A DNA stretch of 64,000 bases from Campanula takesimana (GCA_026119855.1 JAOWBW010000764.1:558001-622000), one strand, 5' to 3'; positions 1 to 11,138 are shown, numbered from the stretch's first letter. Program-made: numbers and translations. Notes: generated from the sequence alone by a model not told the origin.

Positions 1-1031
1 AGAGTTCCAACGGCTCTATATACCTGCGCACCAATCATATTGTGCCAGGTCATTATCTTTGATCAGAGCCCCAACGGCTATAAAGGACACCTGCGCGCCA
101 ATCACTTTGTGCCAGATCATTGTCCTTGCTCAGAGCTCCAACGGCTATATTCAAGCTCTCAGCTATAAATAGCCTGCTCATCTTCATTTCCAAGCTGCCC
201 ATTCATCGGCCCATTGATCAAGCCCCTCTTGTTGGCCACTATGCTTCAGAGCTCGAGTTTCATGCTTCATTGTGAAACCTTGAAGATCTGAAGACTGCTG
301 CTTAGTATTTCCAGATTCTTTAGAACAGCCTTCAAGATCTTCAAACCTTCAAACTCCTGCTCATATCTCAAAGCCCTATATCACCAGAATTCTCGGTGCT
401 CTTCATCTTTCATTTTCATAGAGCCCAGAATTTCTGTCACACACACACACCTCTTGAAGCTTTGATCATTTTGATCTAACTTCTTGAGATACACCAGTTT
501 AGTCTAGGATTTGTTCTTCATAGATAATAGATCTTAAGTTAGTATTGAGCTCAAATGTTGTAATTTGTAATACTCACTCATTTAATAAGATCTCCATTAG
601 AAATCCAAGACTAACCATCTTGGTAGAGGATGTAGATCTTTCATCGATCGAACCTCTCCAAATAGCGTGTTCATTATATTTACTGCATATTTCCTGCTTA
701 ACTATTTATGAACTGCTTTGTTTGATCTTACAGATCGCTACACTTTGATGCTGTAATTATTATTGCTCATTTGCCTTAGAATCCTTTTTGCGCCACTCTT
801 TAGCCTCATACTTAGCGCGTGCGTTTTTATCTCTGCGCAGTATACCCTGCGCAGAGCTGCTTTAAATTTCCGCTGTGCATTTCACACTCTTGCTGCGCGC
901 TATACTTAGCCAAAATAAGAGTTGTGCGCATCTGCCATTGAATTGCAAAAGGGTTTGAAAAGAATTTTAAAACGCTATTCACCCCCCCCTCTAGCGATTT
1001 TCACACCCTTGTTGCCCCTTTGGGACCAACA
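1..1031 (+). repeat. Element A left LTR (3' 1031 bases)
   Basis: Position 1 aligns with 11839 of the right LTR, so about 689 bases of the left LTR lie outside the window. The LTR ends in ccaaca at 1026-1031, directly followed by the primer binding site. It contains a TATA box (164-171), AACGG-containing repeats and several TGCGCA hexamers. An inverted pair (280-289 with 335-344, arms TTGAAGATCT) lies in the predicted transcribed part. Confidence 0.92.
70..171 (+). promoter_or_regulatory. LTR core promoter: two MSA motifs and TATA box
   Basis: CCCAACGGCTA (70-80) and TCCAACGGCTA (137-147) match the consensus YCYAACGGYYA of the M-phase-specific activator, the binding site of MYB3R factors that drive G2/M transcription in plants. 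A third, 10-of-11 match lies at 6-16. The TATA box tataaata is at 164-171, 16 bases after the nearest MSA copy. The layout is seen directly; cell-cycle control is inferred. Confidence 0.65.
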
Positions 1032-1033
1032 AG

Positions 1034-1045
1034 TGGTATCAGAGC
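1034..1045 (+). other. Primer binding site of element A
   Basis: tggtatcagagc begins two bases after the LTR end. It is the standard plant copia site complementary to the 3' end of initiator tRNA-Met. Confidence 0.9.
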
Positions 1046-1062
1046 AAACACCTTCATAAAAC

Positions 1063-1561
1063 TTGTTTTATTTTTCAAGCTTAACTGCTTGGGTGCCGAT
1101 TCAAAATGGCTTAAAAAATCTTAGGCAATGGCTAACTTTTCACATATTTCTGCGCCTGCTCAAACCTCAGATCAAAGTCAGAAAGTTCTCCAAACTTGGT
1201 GGATCCTCAAGCAAACCTCGCGTTCTCTCTCATAGAGACTCAAAGAAAGATGACTTGGTCTGCTTCATCTGCAGAAAGCCAGGACATTTTGCTTCAATGC
1301 CTACTCCAAAATTTGAGTACGAGGAAAAGCAACCCTGCGCACAAAGCATCTAAGCAGTGCGGAATGGCTGCTGAAGAGAACTGCGCAGAAAAGGAGCTAA
1401 GGACTCGGAGACTTGACACTGAAGACAACGATGCTGACTCTGAGGATGGACTGCTCTGCTTGGTGGCAAATGCTGACAATGATTCAAAAGTTGTTTCTGA
1501 AATGGAACCTGACAGAAGCTGCGTCATCACCAACCCCGCAGCCGCGCAAGGAATCTCTTGA
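1063..1561 (+). pseudogene. Element A gag remnant with damaged zinc knuckle
   Basis: Gag would encode the capsid and nucleocapsid of the virus-like particle. Only the 3' part survives. The frame starting at 1063 carries a CCHC-like knuckle around 1258-1300 (CFICRKPGHFASM), where the last cysteine is replaced by methionine. The acidic stretch expected after the knuckle continues in another frame (about 1360-1510, DTEDNDADSEDG), so there is a frameshift. The capsid domain is missing: an ATG at 1106 is followed by a stop two codons later, and the knuckle comes only about 150 bases downstream, which implies a large deletion. It is not functional as read. Confidence 0.7.
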
Positions 1562-1649
1562 AGTGCCTGCTGAACTTAAAATGATAACTCTGCTGTAGAG
1601 CGCAAGTCAATGTTTCAACAAGCAGAAAAGATCTACTTCACTGCGCCCT

Positions 1650-3090
1650 CTCAAGCTCAGTTGATATCGACAGTGGATTCTAGACACTACTGGAGATGTC
1701 AACACTCTTAAAGGTGCGCACGAAGGAAGAGATCACTCAGTAATTTGGTGACAACAACAAAGGGCACATAATTGGATTTGGACTAATCATAAAAGACAGT
1801 CTCAAGCAACCTACTCTCCATATCAATTATGCGATAAAGGTCTGGAATGCCATATCACTTCAACGCACTGTTACATCAAAAATGGCATTTCTGGACTAAC
1901 TTTGCTCACAAGGACTCGTAAGACCAATTTCTAATCTATTGATCTTACCGCTATAATTTCTATTACTAATCCTTGTTTTATAGCAATGAGGTTAAGTGAA
2001 AGCAGCTAGCAATGGTATAAGCACCATGCCAGCTTAGTAAGCAGCCTGAGCAGTTTTCCTCCAGCAAGATTGCTCCAATGTCAAAACGCTTACATCCGCT
2101 TCACCTCATATGTTTGGACCGCTCACTACCACGAAGCTTTGGATCAACTTGTGGTATCTCAATGATATCCTGGCTGCTCTCCTTCTAAATCTCCAAACAT
2201 AGAAGACATCAATAAAGTTCGACACTTCAACGAAACATAATTTATGAATAACGGTGTTGCTCAATACTGCGATGACCATGTAATTGATCACAATTTCTCT
2301 GCTGCTGGAGTTCCTCAACAAAATGGCGTTGTGGAAAGAAAGAATCGCACGTTGATTGAGGCTGGAAAAACAATGATAGCAGAAGCTAAGCTTCCAAAGT
2401 ATTTCTGAGGAGAAGCTGTCAACACTGCTTGCTTTACTCAGAATAGATCCCTCATCAACAAAGCCTACAACAAGACTCCATATGAGCTATGGAGAGGAAG
2501 AGCGCCCAACATTGCTTTCTTCAAGCTCTTTGGCTGCAAACGCAATAGAGGTAAATTCGACGCCAAAGCAGATGAAGGTATTCTAGTTGGGTATACCAAT
2601 CATTCTATACGCTTTTCATGATCATAATAGAATAAATCTCTAGTTACTATATACAGTATCTGTACATGTTACATTTGACGTACATTCTCTCCTTGAGCTA
2701 TATTTGGCTCCAAATGATTCTGATGCCTCTGTTGAGCTTTTTAGACAGGTGCGCAGTAACACTGTTCTTACGCAGAATGTAGATCAAGCAGAATCAGAAT
2801 CAGTCCATCTCATGCGTATACTCCAAATGCTGCGCCTGAAGTCACAACTCCTGATGCGCAAACACCTCCTCCTGCGCATGATGTTTCTCCACTTCAGCAA
2901 ATCACCTTTGATGATTTTGGTGCTGAAGCAAATGAAATACCCATTGGTCTTCGTATTCCTATCACTTATATGTAGGGGTTCGCACATCGAGAGCATCAAA
3001 CTTTGCGGTGTAGCATTCGTTTATCTCTCATGTCGGATCAAAGAAGGTTGATAGAGTGCTCCATGTTTTAAAATGGATCGATGCTATGCA
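1650..3090 (+). pseudogene. Element A protease to integrase remnant
   Basis: Translated fragments follow copia pol order. QWILD near 1670 marks the protease start, but the DSG-CSRHM motif that should follow is lost. A VTFGDNNKG-like stretch lies near 1740. LFGP-like integrase core begins near 2107, and from about 2240 one frame reads into SAAGVPQQNGVVERKNRTL, including the catalytic glutamate block, followed by a stop at about 2406 and then the NTACFTQNRSLINKAY region. A GILVGYTNHS stretch near 2580 is the end of the integrase C-terminal region, followed by the acidic linker. Several frameshifts and stops make it a pseudogene. The frame leads into the start of RT (WIDAMQE) at 3075-3095, where the solo LTR interrupts it. 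Confidence 0.75.
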
Positions 3091-3705
3091 AGAAGTGTAA
3101 CGACCCCAAAACCCGTTCCTATTTATTTTATATTTTTGGGAATTTTAATTGGAACTTTTATGTGCATTTTATGTGTTAGAAAATATTTTTATGACTAGCA
3201 TATATTATTTGAGTATATGTGTTAGTTAATGTGTTAGTAGTAATTTTGTTAAAAGGAATAAATGAGTTAGTTGAAACTTTAGGGTCCAAAGTGTAACTTT
3301 AAAGTTCAGGGGCTTATTTGCTCAAAATGAAAGTGGAGGGACCAAAGTGAAAATTTTATAAAAATCTTTATATTCTTTTCTCCTCACCTCTTCTCTCTCT
3401 GCGTGCAACATTTCTCTTTCTTTCTTTTCATTACTCTCTCTGGTTCACGAAGGAAATAGGTAAGTTCAACCCATTTCGATTTATTTCTTTTAATTTACTT
3501 ATCCATTTTAAAAACTAATTATATAAAAATGGTCAGGGCGTTGAGTAGGTCATTTCTACCCGAACAAAACATATTTTTGTGATACTTTTTCCGGAAATAG
3601 GTAAGTTACTAATTCCCCTTAAATAGTAAAATGGTCATATATTTGCTATATGGGTGATATGTGGTGAAATTATTGTGAAAAGAATTTAATTGTGATACTT
3701 GTTTA

Positions 3706-4152
3706 TTTGGGACAAAGGGAGTATAATTATACTGGGTAAGTGACTTGGTTTGTATGCAAGTATGTATATGGAATATGTTTATATTCTGAAAATGTTAGTA
3801 TAAGTGTTTGAAAGTATACTCCTATTTGTGGGACGGTAAAATTTTAACTTGAATTAAATATTAAATAAATATATTGTAAAATTATACTATTATTCTTGGG
3901 ACGGGGAAATGTATGAAAGTGTCCCTAAATGAGTATATTGGTATATTAGAAAAATTATATTTATATTTGATACTTCTACTTGTTAATTTTGTGATTTGGG
4001 TAATATTTGTTATACTTGTAATTTTGGGACAAAGGGAGTATATGGAATTGATTTTATCTGGTGTTGGAATGGCTTAGAAGCCAAAGTGTAACTTTAATAA
4101 AAGTTGCTAAAGTTGTGTAGTTATGTGTTATATTTGTGGGACGGAAGGAGTA
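3706..4152 (+). repeat. Stowaway-like terminal remnants inside the solo LTR
   Basis: Three copies of a sequence like gggacRaagggagta (3706-3723, 4022-4040, 4132-4152) resemble the right ends of Stowaway MITEs (reverse of CTCCCTCCGTCCC). I could not find matching left ends with TA duplications. They may be decayed MITE ends or LTR-internal repeats. Confidence 0.3.
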
Positions 4153-4194
4153 AAAATGAACTAAGAAAGAAATCTGGGATTTGGCCCAAAATGG

Positions 4195-4390
4195 GAGGGG
4201 GCTCGCGCACCCTATATAAGGAAGCGTACGCACCCTATTGTTGTCAACTTAGGCAAAAGTGTCTGATCAAGGGAAGCGAGCGCACCCTTTTGGGTGGGGC
4301 GCGCGCACCCTTAAGTGACCAAAAATTGTGAGGATCTGATGATTGGGAGCGCGCGCACCCTATGGGGTGGGGCGTGCGCACCCCCCTGTT
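4195..4390 (+). promoter_or_regulatory. CG-rich GCGCACCC motif array around a TATA box
   Basis: Five copies of a motif close to GCGYGCGCACCC occur within 190 bases (near 4203, 4226, 4279, 4302 and 4350, with a further variant near 4374). The sequence cctatataagg (4211-4221) lies among them. Clustering around the likely core promoter suggests a regulatory or methylation-target role, which is inference. Confidence 0.45.
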
Positions 4391-4682
4391 TTCCAGGTTG
4401 ATACTTTGTTTAACTTGGGTACAAGAGGACAATTGTTTGTGTAGTCCTTGGGGTTGTTTAGGACCCAAACGTGAATGTGTATGACTTTTATGTCGTTGAT
4501 GAAAAAGATTGAGTTGTGACTAAATGTCCTTGTTTTGGACTCTTTATGAGAAATCTTTTGTGTGCATCTTGTGGTGTATTTGGCTTAGTTCCTTCTTGGA
4601 TTAAATGCCCCGGGTTTTGTTTAGCAAGTATTCATTACTGTGCTTCTTGTGAAAAGTCCAGCTGATCTTGTTGTAGAGTCAG

Positions 4683-4945
4683 CCAATGGAAGAATTATAT
4701 TGGTACAGGTAAGTCCACTATAAGGTTTTCCATTGGAGCTTCTGAGTCAGCCGATGGAAGAATTATAGTGGTACATGTAAGTCCACTATAAGGTTTTCCA
4801 TTGGAGCTTCTGAGTCAGCCGATGGAAGAATTATAGTGGTACAGGTAAGTCCACTATAAGGTTTTCCATTGGAGCTTCTGAGTCAGGCGGTGGGAGAATT
4901 ATAGTGGCACACAAGCCAAGTTCACTATAAGGTCTCCACTGCGCC
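4683..4945 (+). repeat. Four tandem hairpins in the solo LTR
   Basis: The first three units repeat with a 68-base period (hairpins at 4683-4736, 4751-4804, 4819-4872); a diverged fourth is at 4886-4945. Each folds into two stacked stems: an inner TTATAGTGG with CCACTATAA and an outer ATGGAA with TTCCAT. In unit four the outer arms change together to GTGGGAGA and TCTCCAC, which preserves pairing. They lie about 470 bases after the TATA box, so they are probably transcribed. Confidence 0.7.
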
Positions 4946-5740
4946 TTCTTTGTTTCCCAGTCCAGATTGGCCTTGGATGGGATAAATTGCTTCCTTTGGT
5001 GAGCACTTGGGTTATGACTTTGTGTCGTATTTCCCTCTCTGGTTACTTTGGTTCTATTGGTTATGGTTTGGTTTTCGGGATCCCGGCTTCAGCTATTTAT
5101 GCTGCTCAGATGGTTTTCTCAGATGGTATTCACAGTTGGTATTCTCAGACAGTTGTTATTGGGTAAACCTTGGCTTGGTATCCACCGGAGTGTGGCCTAG
5201 GTGTTAATTGTGATATATGAGTTGATGTTATCTCTCATGTTATGTGCTATATGCTATTTGATTATTTGTTGATATAGTTTCTTTATGATTATCATATCAG
5301 CATGTAACGTAGTTGCATTTTAGTAGCTTACTGAGATTCATTCTCACCCCTTATTTGTTTACTGTTTTAGATAAAGGCAAGTCCAGGGAATAGGACACTT
5401 GCACGGGAGGACGTCGTGGTGGTAAGAGTTTGGGATATGAGTTTTGTAAAGGCTACATTATATAATGTATAACCTTTCGGGGTAGAGTATATGTGACTTC
5501 ATCATCTTTTAAAATTTATACTTTGGAAAATGTTGGTGTTTGTGTATTTGTAAACAAAGTTTGTAAGCCTTCGGGCTAAGTACTTTCTTTTGGAAGTTGT
5601 TTGTAAAGTTACTTTAAAGTGTTAAACTTTTATGAAAGTACATTTCGAGAAAAAATTTCCTAAAATGTTTTATGACGTCATCCGATCGTGTCCCGAGCGT
5701 GGGGCCAAGTTGGACCACGGGTCTGGGGCGCGACAAGAAG

Positions 5741-6803
5741 TGCAAGAAAAGCTCATCCAATATTTAGCGCTTCAATGGGTATTCAGAAACAAGATGGATG
5801 AGAATGGAAGCATCACAGAATCAAAGCAAGAAAGCTTTGTATGGACTTAAGCAAACTCCAAGAGTATAGTACGATACTCTTTCAAAACTCCTACTAGAGA
5901 AAAGCTTCAAGCGCGGTAAAATCGATACAACTCTTTTTATTACCAAGTATAATGATCATTATTTACTCGTTCAAATCTCTGTTGATAATATTATATTTGA
6001 TTCTACTAATGAGTTACTTTGTAAGCGCTTTGATAAGCTAATGAAAAGCAAGTTTGAGATCAGCATGATGGGAGAACTCACATTTTTCCTCGGGCTTCAA
6101 ATCAAACTATTGAATGATGGCATCTTCATCACATCAAGCCAAGTACACAAGGGACTTAATCAAAAAGTTTGGACTTGAGTGCTAAAGCATACGACACTCC
6201 AATGGCCACCAGCAACAAATTTAACAGACTTAAAAGGTAAAGTTGATCAGACTATATCAAGGTATGATTAACTCTCCTTTATCTTCTGCTAGTTGGCCAA
6301 GATATTATGTTGACTGGATCTGTGCGCACTATCATGCTAATTCTTCTGAAGCGCACATAACTGCTGTAAAATGTATTAGATATATTTTTGGCTCTGTTAA
6401 CCTTGGACTTTGGTACACCAAAGATTCGAACTTTAAACTTGTAGGTTATTCAGATGCGGACTATGCAGCGTGCACCATTGACAGGAAGAGCACAAGTGGA
6501 ACATGTCATTTCCTTAGAAATCGACTTGTAGCATGGACGAGCAAGAAACAAGCTGTTGTGTCCATCTCCACTACTGAAGCAGAATATATTGCTGATGGAA
6601 GCTGCTGCTGCCAAATCTTATGGATGAAGCAACAATCTGTGGACTATGGGATTAATGAAGAGAATTGTCCAATTCTCTGCGAGAATGTCCACCATAGCAG
6701 TTTCCAAACCTGCCAAGCACTAATACCAAGCTCATCAACATCTAATATCTTCTCCTCAAGAATTAACAAGTGGTCTCTTGAAAGGAGAAATGGGTATGCT
6801 TAA
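5741..6803 (+). pseudogene. Element A reverse transcriptase and RNase H remnant
   Basis: After the solo LTR the RT frame resumes (QWVFRNKMDENGSI near 5777). A deletion then removes the RT core, joining TESKQ directly to ALYGLKQTP near 5840. The catalytic box usually read as YVDDIIFG is SVDNIIFD near 5980-6000, so one catalytic aspartate is lost. RNase H is the best preserved part (6243-6803), with YSDADYA, DRKSTSGT and TEAEYIA blocks in one 186-codon frame. Its C-terminal end is frameshifted after the LCEN motif near 6685. It lacks an active RT and could not replicate the element. Confidence 0.85.
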
Positions 6804-7439
6804 TCTTAGCTAACTTGTCCATATAATTTATACTAATGTATTTGCTTGATAAGTGTGCAAAATAGGTTAAGTTTCATGCGCCCTGCGCAACTCTTGCGCA
6901 ACAAATGTCTGCGCATGTAACAACAGTTCCGAGATTTATAGAATCTCTGCGCTATCAATGCGCTGCGCATGACTAACCATGCGCAAATCATCGTGGATCG
7001 CAGGTAAGTGTTCTATTCATTAGATTTTGCACATAGGTCCTTGGATGAAAAGTCAACGCTGAGTCACAAGGGTACTTGTGTAAATTCATTTTTCCCGCGG
7101 TTTTATTTTTGAATTTTCTTGGGAAATTACCTTTTTACCCACCCCTGCGCATGTCCCATTGTCATTTAATGCAAACTGCAATTAATGACAGCGCATCTCA
7201 CGAATGTCTGCTCACCATTTAATGAGAAAGGTGATGCGACAGCCGTCAGCCTCTCTTCGCTGACACACGCGCGCACAAAGTCTGCGCACGCGCGTCCCCC
7301 ATTCGGCCACGTCACCCTGCTAACGTGTGCCCGTCCTTTCACTGACTCACCATTTATGAGGAAGTTGACTTGACAGTGACCGGCTTAGAACTTCACACGC
7401 ACACGCGCGCATAGGCCTGCGCACGCGCGTTCCCTTTTG
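6804..7439 (+). other. Element A spacer between pol and the extra ORF
   Basis: No supported gene. This stretch is dense in TGCGCA and CGCGCG hexamers (for example near 6880-6990, 7145 and 7270-7300). It separates the dead pol from the extra gene. Confidence 0.6.
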
Positions 7440-7645
7440 TGACACGTGGTATTGCTATCCTGCGCCACTGCACATTTTCTCAAATATTTCTCAGCTATCG
7501 TGCGCCTAACATCTCCTTCCCTACTTAAACCGTCTCTCTCTCTAATTCTCTCTCACTCTCTTTCTAACCTCTGCTCTAAACCTTCATATTACATCTCCTG
7601 TTCTTTATCTTCAATCTCGTTTTTTTTTCTTCTCAAACCATTTCA
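7440..7645 (+). promoter_or_regulatory. CT-rich leader before the extra ORF of element A
   Basis: From about 7510 the sequence is strongly pyrimidine-rich (ctctctctctaattctctctc and similar) up to an ATG in good plant context (tttcaATGGCG, 7646). This looks like a plant 5' UTR and suggests that the downstream ORF has its own transcript. Element B has the same arrangement before its extra ORF (about 7370-7548 of the 47 kb region). Confidence 0.45.
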
Positions 7646-8475
7646 ATGGCGCCTAAGAAAACCAAAACTTAACCCAAAATCATCATCTCCGACTCTTCCT
7701 CTCACTCCAATCCTGGGAACTCTCACGAAGAAGAAGTAGAACAACAATCAAGGCATTCAACCGTCAAAGACATGGTATGTTTCACTATAACTCCTTATTT
7801 TTTCCGCCATTGTTGTTCTTGGAGGTCTCAATACTCCCTTTTTCGATTTCTCTCTTGTTTTTTAATCATTTTTGAAATCGATCGTTGTGTTGTGTTCGTA
7901 TTTGCCTGATCTATTCTTTCATATAGTTTATTTCATGATCAATGGTCGTTATATGTGTTTTTCGTCAATTTCTGTGCTCCGTAACTTCCTTGGCAGACGA
8001 ACCGTTTTTCTGAATTTCTGGGTCTGTTTTAATGTTGTTGACTATACTTTTTACATGGTTGACTTCGTCCTGTTCATGCCGTCATTTCGATGCATTTTTG
8101 TTGAATTTTGTCAATTTTTGTTTTTCGGTGTTCTTGGATGGTCTTCATATTCTTAAATATTCTTTCTTATTTTTTATTTTTATTTATTTATTTGGTCTAT
8201 TGTTTTATCCCCAAGCATTTGTGTTCTGCGCATAGTTTTTATGCGCATATAGTTTTATCTAATTCTCTGCGCACACTTCTTTACTAGTATTTATTCTCTG
8301 TGCGCACGATCCCTCTCTGCGTATGCATTCTTATTTTATGCGCATCCTCTTCCTATTTTCTGCGCATTATTTTTGCTTATCATGGAACTTGTGCCAAGGT
8401 ATATCTGTATTATTTGTACATGCGCACAGCTCCATGTGCAATAGGTTGTCTAATTCTATTCATTGTTTTACGCAG
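7646..8475 (+). other. Exon 1 and intron of the element A extra gene
   Basis: Exon 1 runs 7646-7774 (43 codons, starting MAPKKTKT). It ends at ATG|GTATGT, a strong plant donor. The acceptor tgttttacgcag|GGA ends the intron at 8475. Both exon ends are in phase 0, so exon 1 joins the long downstream frame without a shift. Codon 9 of exon 1 is TAA, a premature stop in this copy. The T-rich intron (7775-8475) also carries TGCGCA hexamers. Splicing is predicted from sequence only. Confidence 0.6.
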
Positions 8476-10602
8476 GGACACGTTTACTTCATACCTGGTT
8501 GGGAACTTATTCAGGCAGATCTTTCTTTAGATGCAATTGGTCGTCGTCTGCTTCACCTTCTCAGCTCCTCTGGCATTCTTCCTTTATTCACTCTTGATCA
8601 ATCCTTCATAGTGCCTGCGCTGGTAGATGAATTCTTCAAGACAGCAAGAGTTGTTCCTGCACAACTTGAAGGCAAGCCAACAGAAATGATCATGGCCACT
8701 GTACAGCGCAGTGATATAATGGTTCATCCTAACCACATTCACAGCCTCCTAAACTTCAACGTTGATAGTTCTTCAGTCAACTATGATGAGGCTCACCAAA
8801 ATACACTTGCACAGAAGCTCATTGGCATTCCTTCTCTTAACAAGAAGTGGCCAATGTATAACAGAAAGGAATTTGGTGAGGTGATGTATCACCTGTGCAC
8901 CCTAATTGGAGATTCCCTCAACTGCAAGAATGGAAATAATGGACATTTCATCTCAAAGCAGTGGGAATACTGCGCAGCCATCTTCAACGAAGATCAACTC
9001 GACTGGCCGCAGATTATCTTCAATGAGATTGTGAAGGGAATGACAAGCTATGACAAGAAGCTGAACGCAGGGAAGACCAAATACCGAACTCACTGCAGAT
9101 TGCTAACCAAACTCTTATTGACTTATGTTGAACTGGCCACCTATGTTGAAGAAAAGTCAATCAAGAAGCAGTCTTGCGACGCAAAGTACTACTCCAGAGT
9201 ACATCTCCAGAATTTGCGCAGTGAGATAGGTAACGCTGAATACTATGAAATTTGGCTGTCTGATTCTGCTCCCAACAAGGAACCTTGGATAGGCCCAATT
9301 CCTGTGGCCAAGTCCAAAAAGAGTGCAGGAAGATCTACACCTGATGCTGCGCAAGAAACCGCAGAAGATGCGTACAATCGCAAAGGGAAGGGCATTGCTA
9401 CACCCAGTGGAAAAAAGTTCAAGGACATTCATTTGGTTCAATCTACCAAAGGGATTTCATTCAAAGAGGCAGATCCTACCAGCAATTCAGCTCCTGCTCC
9501 CTCAAAGCCAACCACAATCAAGCGCAAGGCTGATTTTCGTGGTGATTTAGATGATGCTGCAGTTGAGGGGGAGCAAATGCACGAAGCCTCTCAAGAAGCC
9601 ATCCTCAGTGCTGATATCGCACATATCTCTTCGCGTCTAAAGCAGAAGGTGCGCAGCAGCGCAAAAGGATTGAAGAAGCGCCGCACTAGTTCCGCAGCCT
9701 CTGACAGCAGTGATCTTTCTCCAGTTCAACCTTCATCTTCAGCCTCTGAGACTCCTACTTCCTCTTCAGCTGAGCTGCGCCAGATCGTACAAAGCTTGCA
9801 GTCTGTTCAAGCGAATCAAGTCGCTACGCAGCTGCAGCTGAATCAACTCCTTACTGCTCAAACTGCTTTATTGTATCGTCTTGATATGCAGCGTTTGGAG
9901 ATTGATACCATTAAGGGGGAGAAAGCGGCAAAGGAGGAAGCAAAAGCAAAGGCAAAGGAAAGCACGGACAGTGCCAAGACGGAGGCAAAGGCAAGTTCAT
10001 CTGAGCCTGCGCAAGAAAAAGTTCCTATCACTTTGGATCATCTTATCCTGGACTCCCTGAGAACCATCAGCGCCCAGCTCGAAAATGTCAGCGCACAACT
10101 CAAAAATGTGGGCACCCTTGGAACGCTTGATGGTGGACTCAGGGACATACTGAAAAAGCTCAAGAAAACCCTCGCAGATGGGTTACTTAGAGGATTTGAT
10201 GATCTTCAAGCTCAGATGGAGAAGATTGAACAAGGAGGCTCTGCGCATAATATTGAAGAAGTGCGTAGATGCATTGCTAAGTCCATGACAGATTTTTCTT
10301 CTGCGTTCAACGACAAGATGGACTACGCAATGCTAGATATTCAAGCCAGCGCCAACACTCAGCGCCTCCATACCGACACAAGACTAGAAGCTACGCAGAC
10401 TGCCATCCTGACGGACAGCAGAGCAAAGTTCAGAGAGCTAGTGGATGACAATGCTGATATGCGCAGAGGCATGAACACTTATGTTGGCAAAGCTGTTGAG
10501 TTCCAGGACAAATTTCAAAATTTAAAGGTGGAACTCATGAACAAGTTCAACAGTCTTCAGAATGAGATGCGCGAAGCCCTGCAACGGATCAATATAGATT
10601 AG
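8476..10602 (+). CDS. Extra (env-position) ORF of element A, exon 2
   Basis: This exon encodes 708 residues without a stop. The frame is open further upstream (an ATG at 8323), but that hydrophobic stretch lies in the predicted intron, so it should not be taken as a signal peptide or membrane segment. The first ~300 residues form a globular region with a pattern like the family called putative plant transposon protein; this assignment is tentative. A low-complexity Ser/Ala/Lys-rich middle follows, with basic patches (KGLKKRRTSS) that could be nuclear localisation signals. The last third is predicted coiled coil (heptads near FQDKFQNLKVELMNKF). There is no membrane segment, so an envelope role is not supported despite its position after pol. 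It is the only long intact frame in an element whose gag-pol is dead. Confidence 0.75.
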   Translation, partial: GHVYFIPGWELIQADLSLDAIGRRLLHLLSSSGILPLFTLDQSFIVPALVDEFFKTARVVPAQLEGKPTEMIMATVQRSDIMVHPNHIHSLLNFNVDSSSVNYDEAHQNTLAQKLIGIPSLNKKWPMYNRKEFGEVMYHLCTLIGDSLNCKNGNNGHFISKQWEYCAAIFNEDQLDWPQIIFNEIVKGMTSYDKKLNAGKTKYRTHCRLLTKLLLTYVELATYVEEKSIKKQSCDAKYYSRVHLQNLRSEIGNAEYYEIWLSDSAPNKEPWIGPIPVAKSKKSAGRSTPDAAQETAEDAYNRKGKGIATPSGKKFKDIHLVQSTKGISFKEADPTSNSAPAPSKPTTIKRKADFRGDLDDAAVEGEQMHEASQEAILSADIAHISSRLKQKVRSSAKGLKKRRTSSAASDSSDLSPVQPSSSASETPTSSSAELRQIVQSLQSVQANQVATQLQLNQLLTAQTALLYRLDMQRLEIDTIKGEKAAKEEAKAKAKESTDSAKTEAKASSSEPAQEKVPITLDHLILDSLRTISAQLENVSAQLKNVGTLGTLDGGLRDILKKLKKTLADGLLRGFDDLQAQMEKIEQGGSAHNIEEVRRCIAKSMTDFSSAFNDKMDYAMLDIQASANTQRLHTDTRLEATQTAILTDSRAKFRELVDDNADMRRGMNTYVGKAVEFQDKFQNLKVELMNKFNSLQNEMREALQRINID

Positions 10603-11138
10603 ATTTCTTTTGTAAGTATTTTGCTAGTTTTTCTTTGACTTTTTGATTCTTGTTGCGCACAGTATGTTTTATGCGCTTTTATTTCGTGCGCTTTTGTTTT
10701 TGTGCGCACCCTTTTTGTTTTTCCTCGTTAAAGCTTGTACTCTGTAACTGACAATCCTTCAAGTTTTAATGAGAAAAATTTGCATCATGTGTTTCCAAAA
10801 CCTTGTTCAATTCAAACTCTTTGTTTGTGGAACAATGATTGCATTATTTCAACCCATGCGCATAATCTTAACTGCTCATGTTTTCTACGCATGATGTTTA
10901 AACATTCAGTTTAAACGCATACTTAAAACTTCATCTCACATTATTTGTATGCTCTGAATGATATTTCTATCTTTCCTATCTTGTAAGTTTTTAATCTTTT
11001 GGATAGATTAGAAATCTATAGCACTGGCTAGTGTGTGCATTGACTTGAGGCATGATTTACCATTCACATTTTTATGGACATGTTATTATCAAGTACAATG
11101 AATTGCCTTTGCTATAGTAGGTAATGGCATCAATCATT
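10603..11138 (+). other. Element A 3' untranslated region
   Basis: No coding signal. It contains T-rich DNA with further TGCGCA/TGCGC motifs and leads to the polypurine tract. Confidence 0.6.

Larger units (their letters stand above)
3096..5735 (+). mobile_element. Solo LTR of an unrelated retrotransposon inserted in element A pol
   Basis: The insert begins TGTAACGACCCC and ends GGGGCGCGACA. It is flanked by the same five bases, agaag (3091-3095 and 5736-5740), and removing it joins the two halves of element A's RT. The ends form an imperfect inverted repeat as is usual for Ty3/gypsy LTRs starting TGTAACG. No primer site, gag or pol is visible inside 2640 bases, so it is best read as a solo LTR left by LTR-LTR recombination. 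A TATA-like sequence at 4213-4220 sets the plus orientation. A single complete non-autonomous element is the alternative. Confidence 0.75.

Noticed and set aside
3096..5735. Mutator-like element with 9-base target duplication caagaagtg
   Set aside because: The 9-base match exists, but TG...CA ends, LTR-like start TGTAACG, a TATA box and a 5-base agaag duplication fit a solo LTR better; long terminal inverted repeats are lacking.
8323..8475. Hydrophobic N-terminus of the 759-codon frame as a signal peptide or membrane anchor
   Set aside because: This stretch precedes a good splice acceptor, and a better start with matching phase exists in exon 1 (7646), so it is most likely intron.
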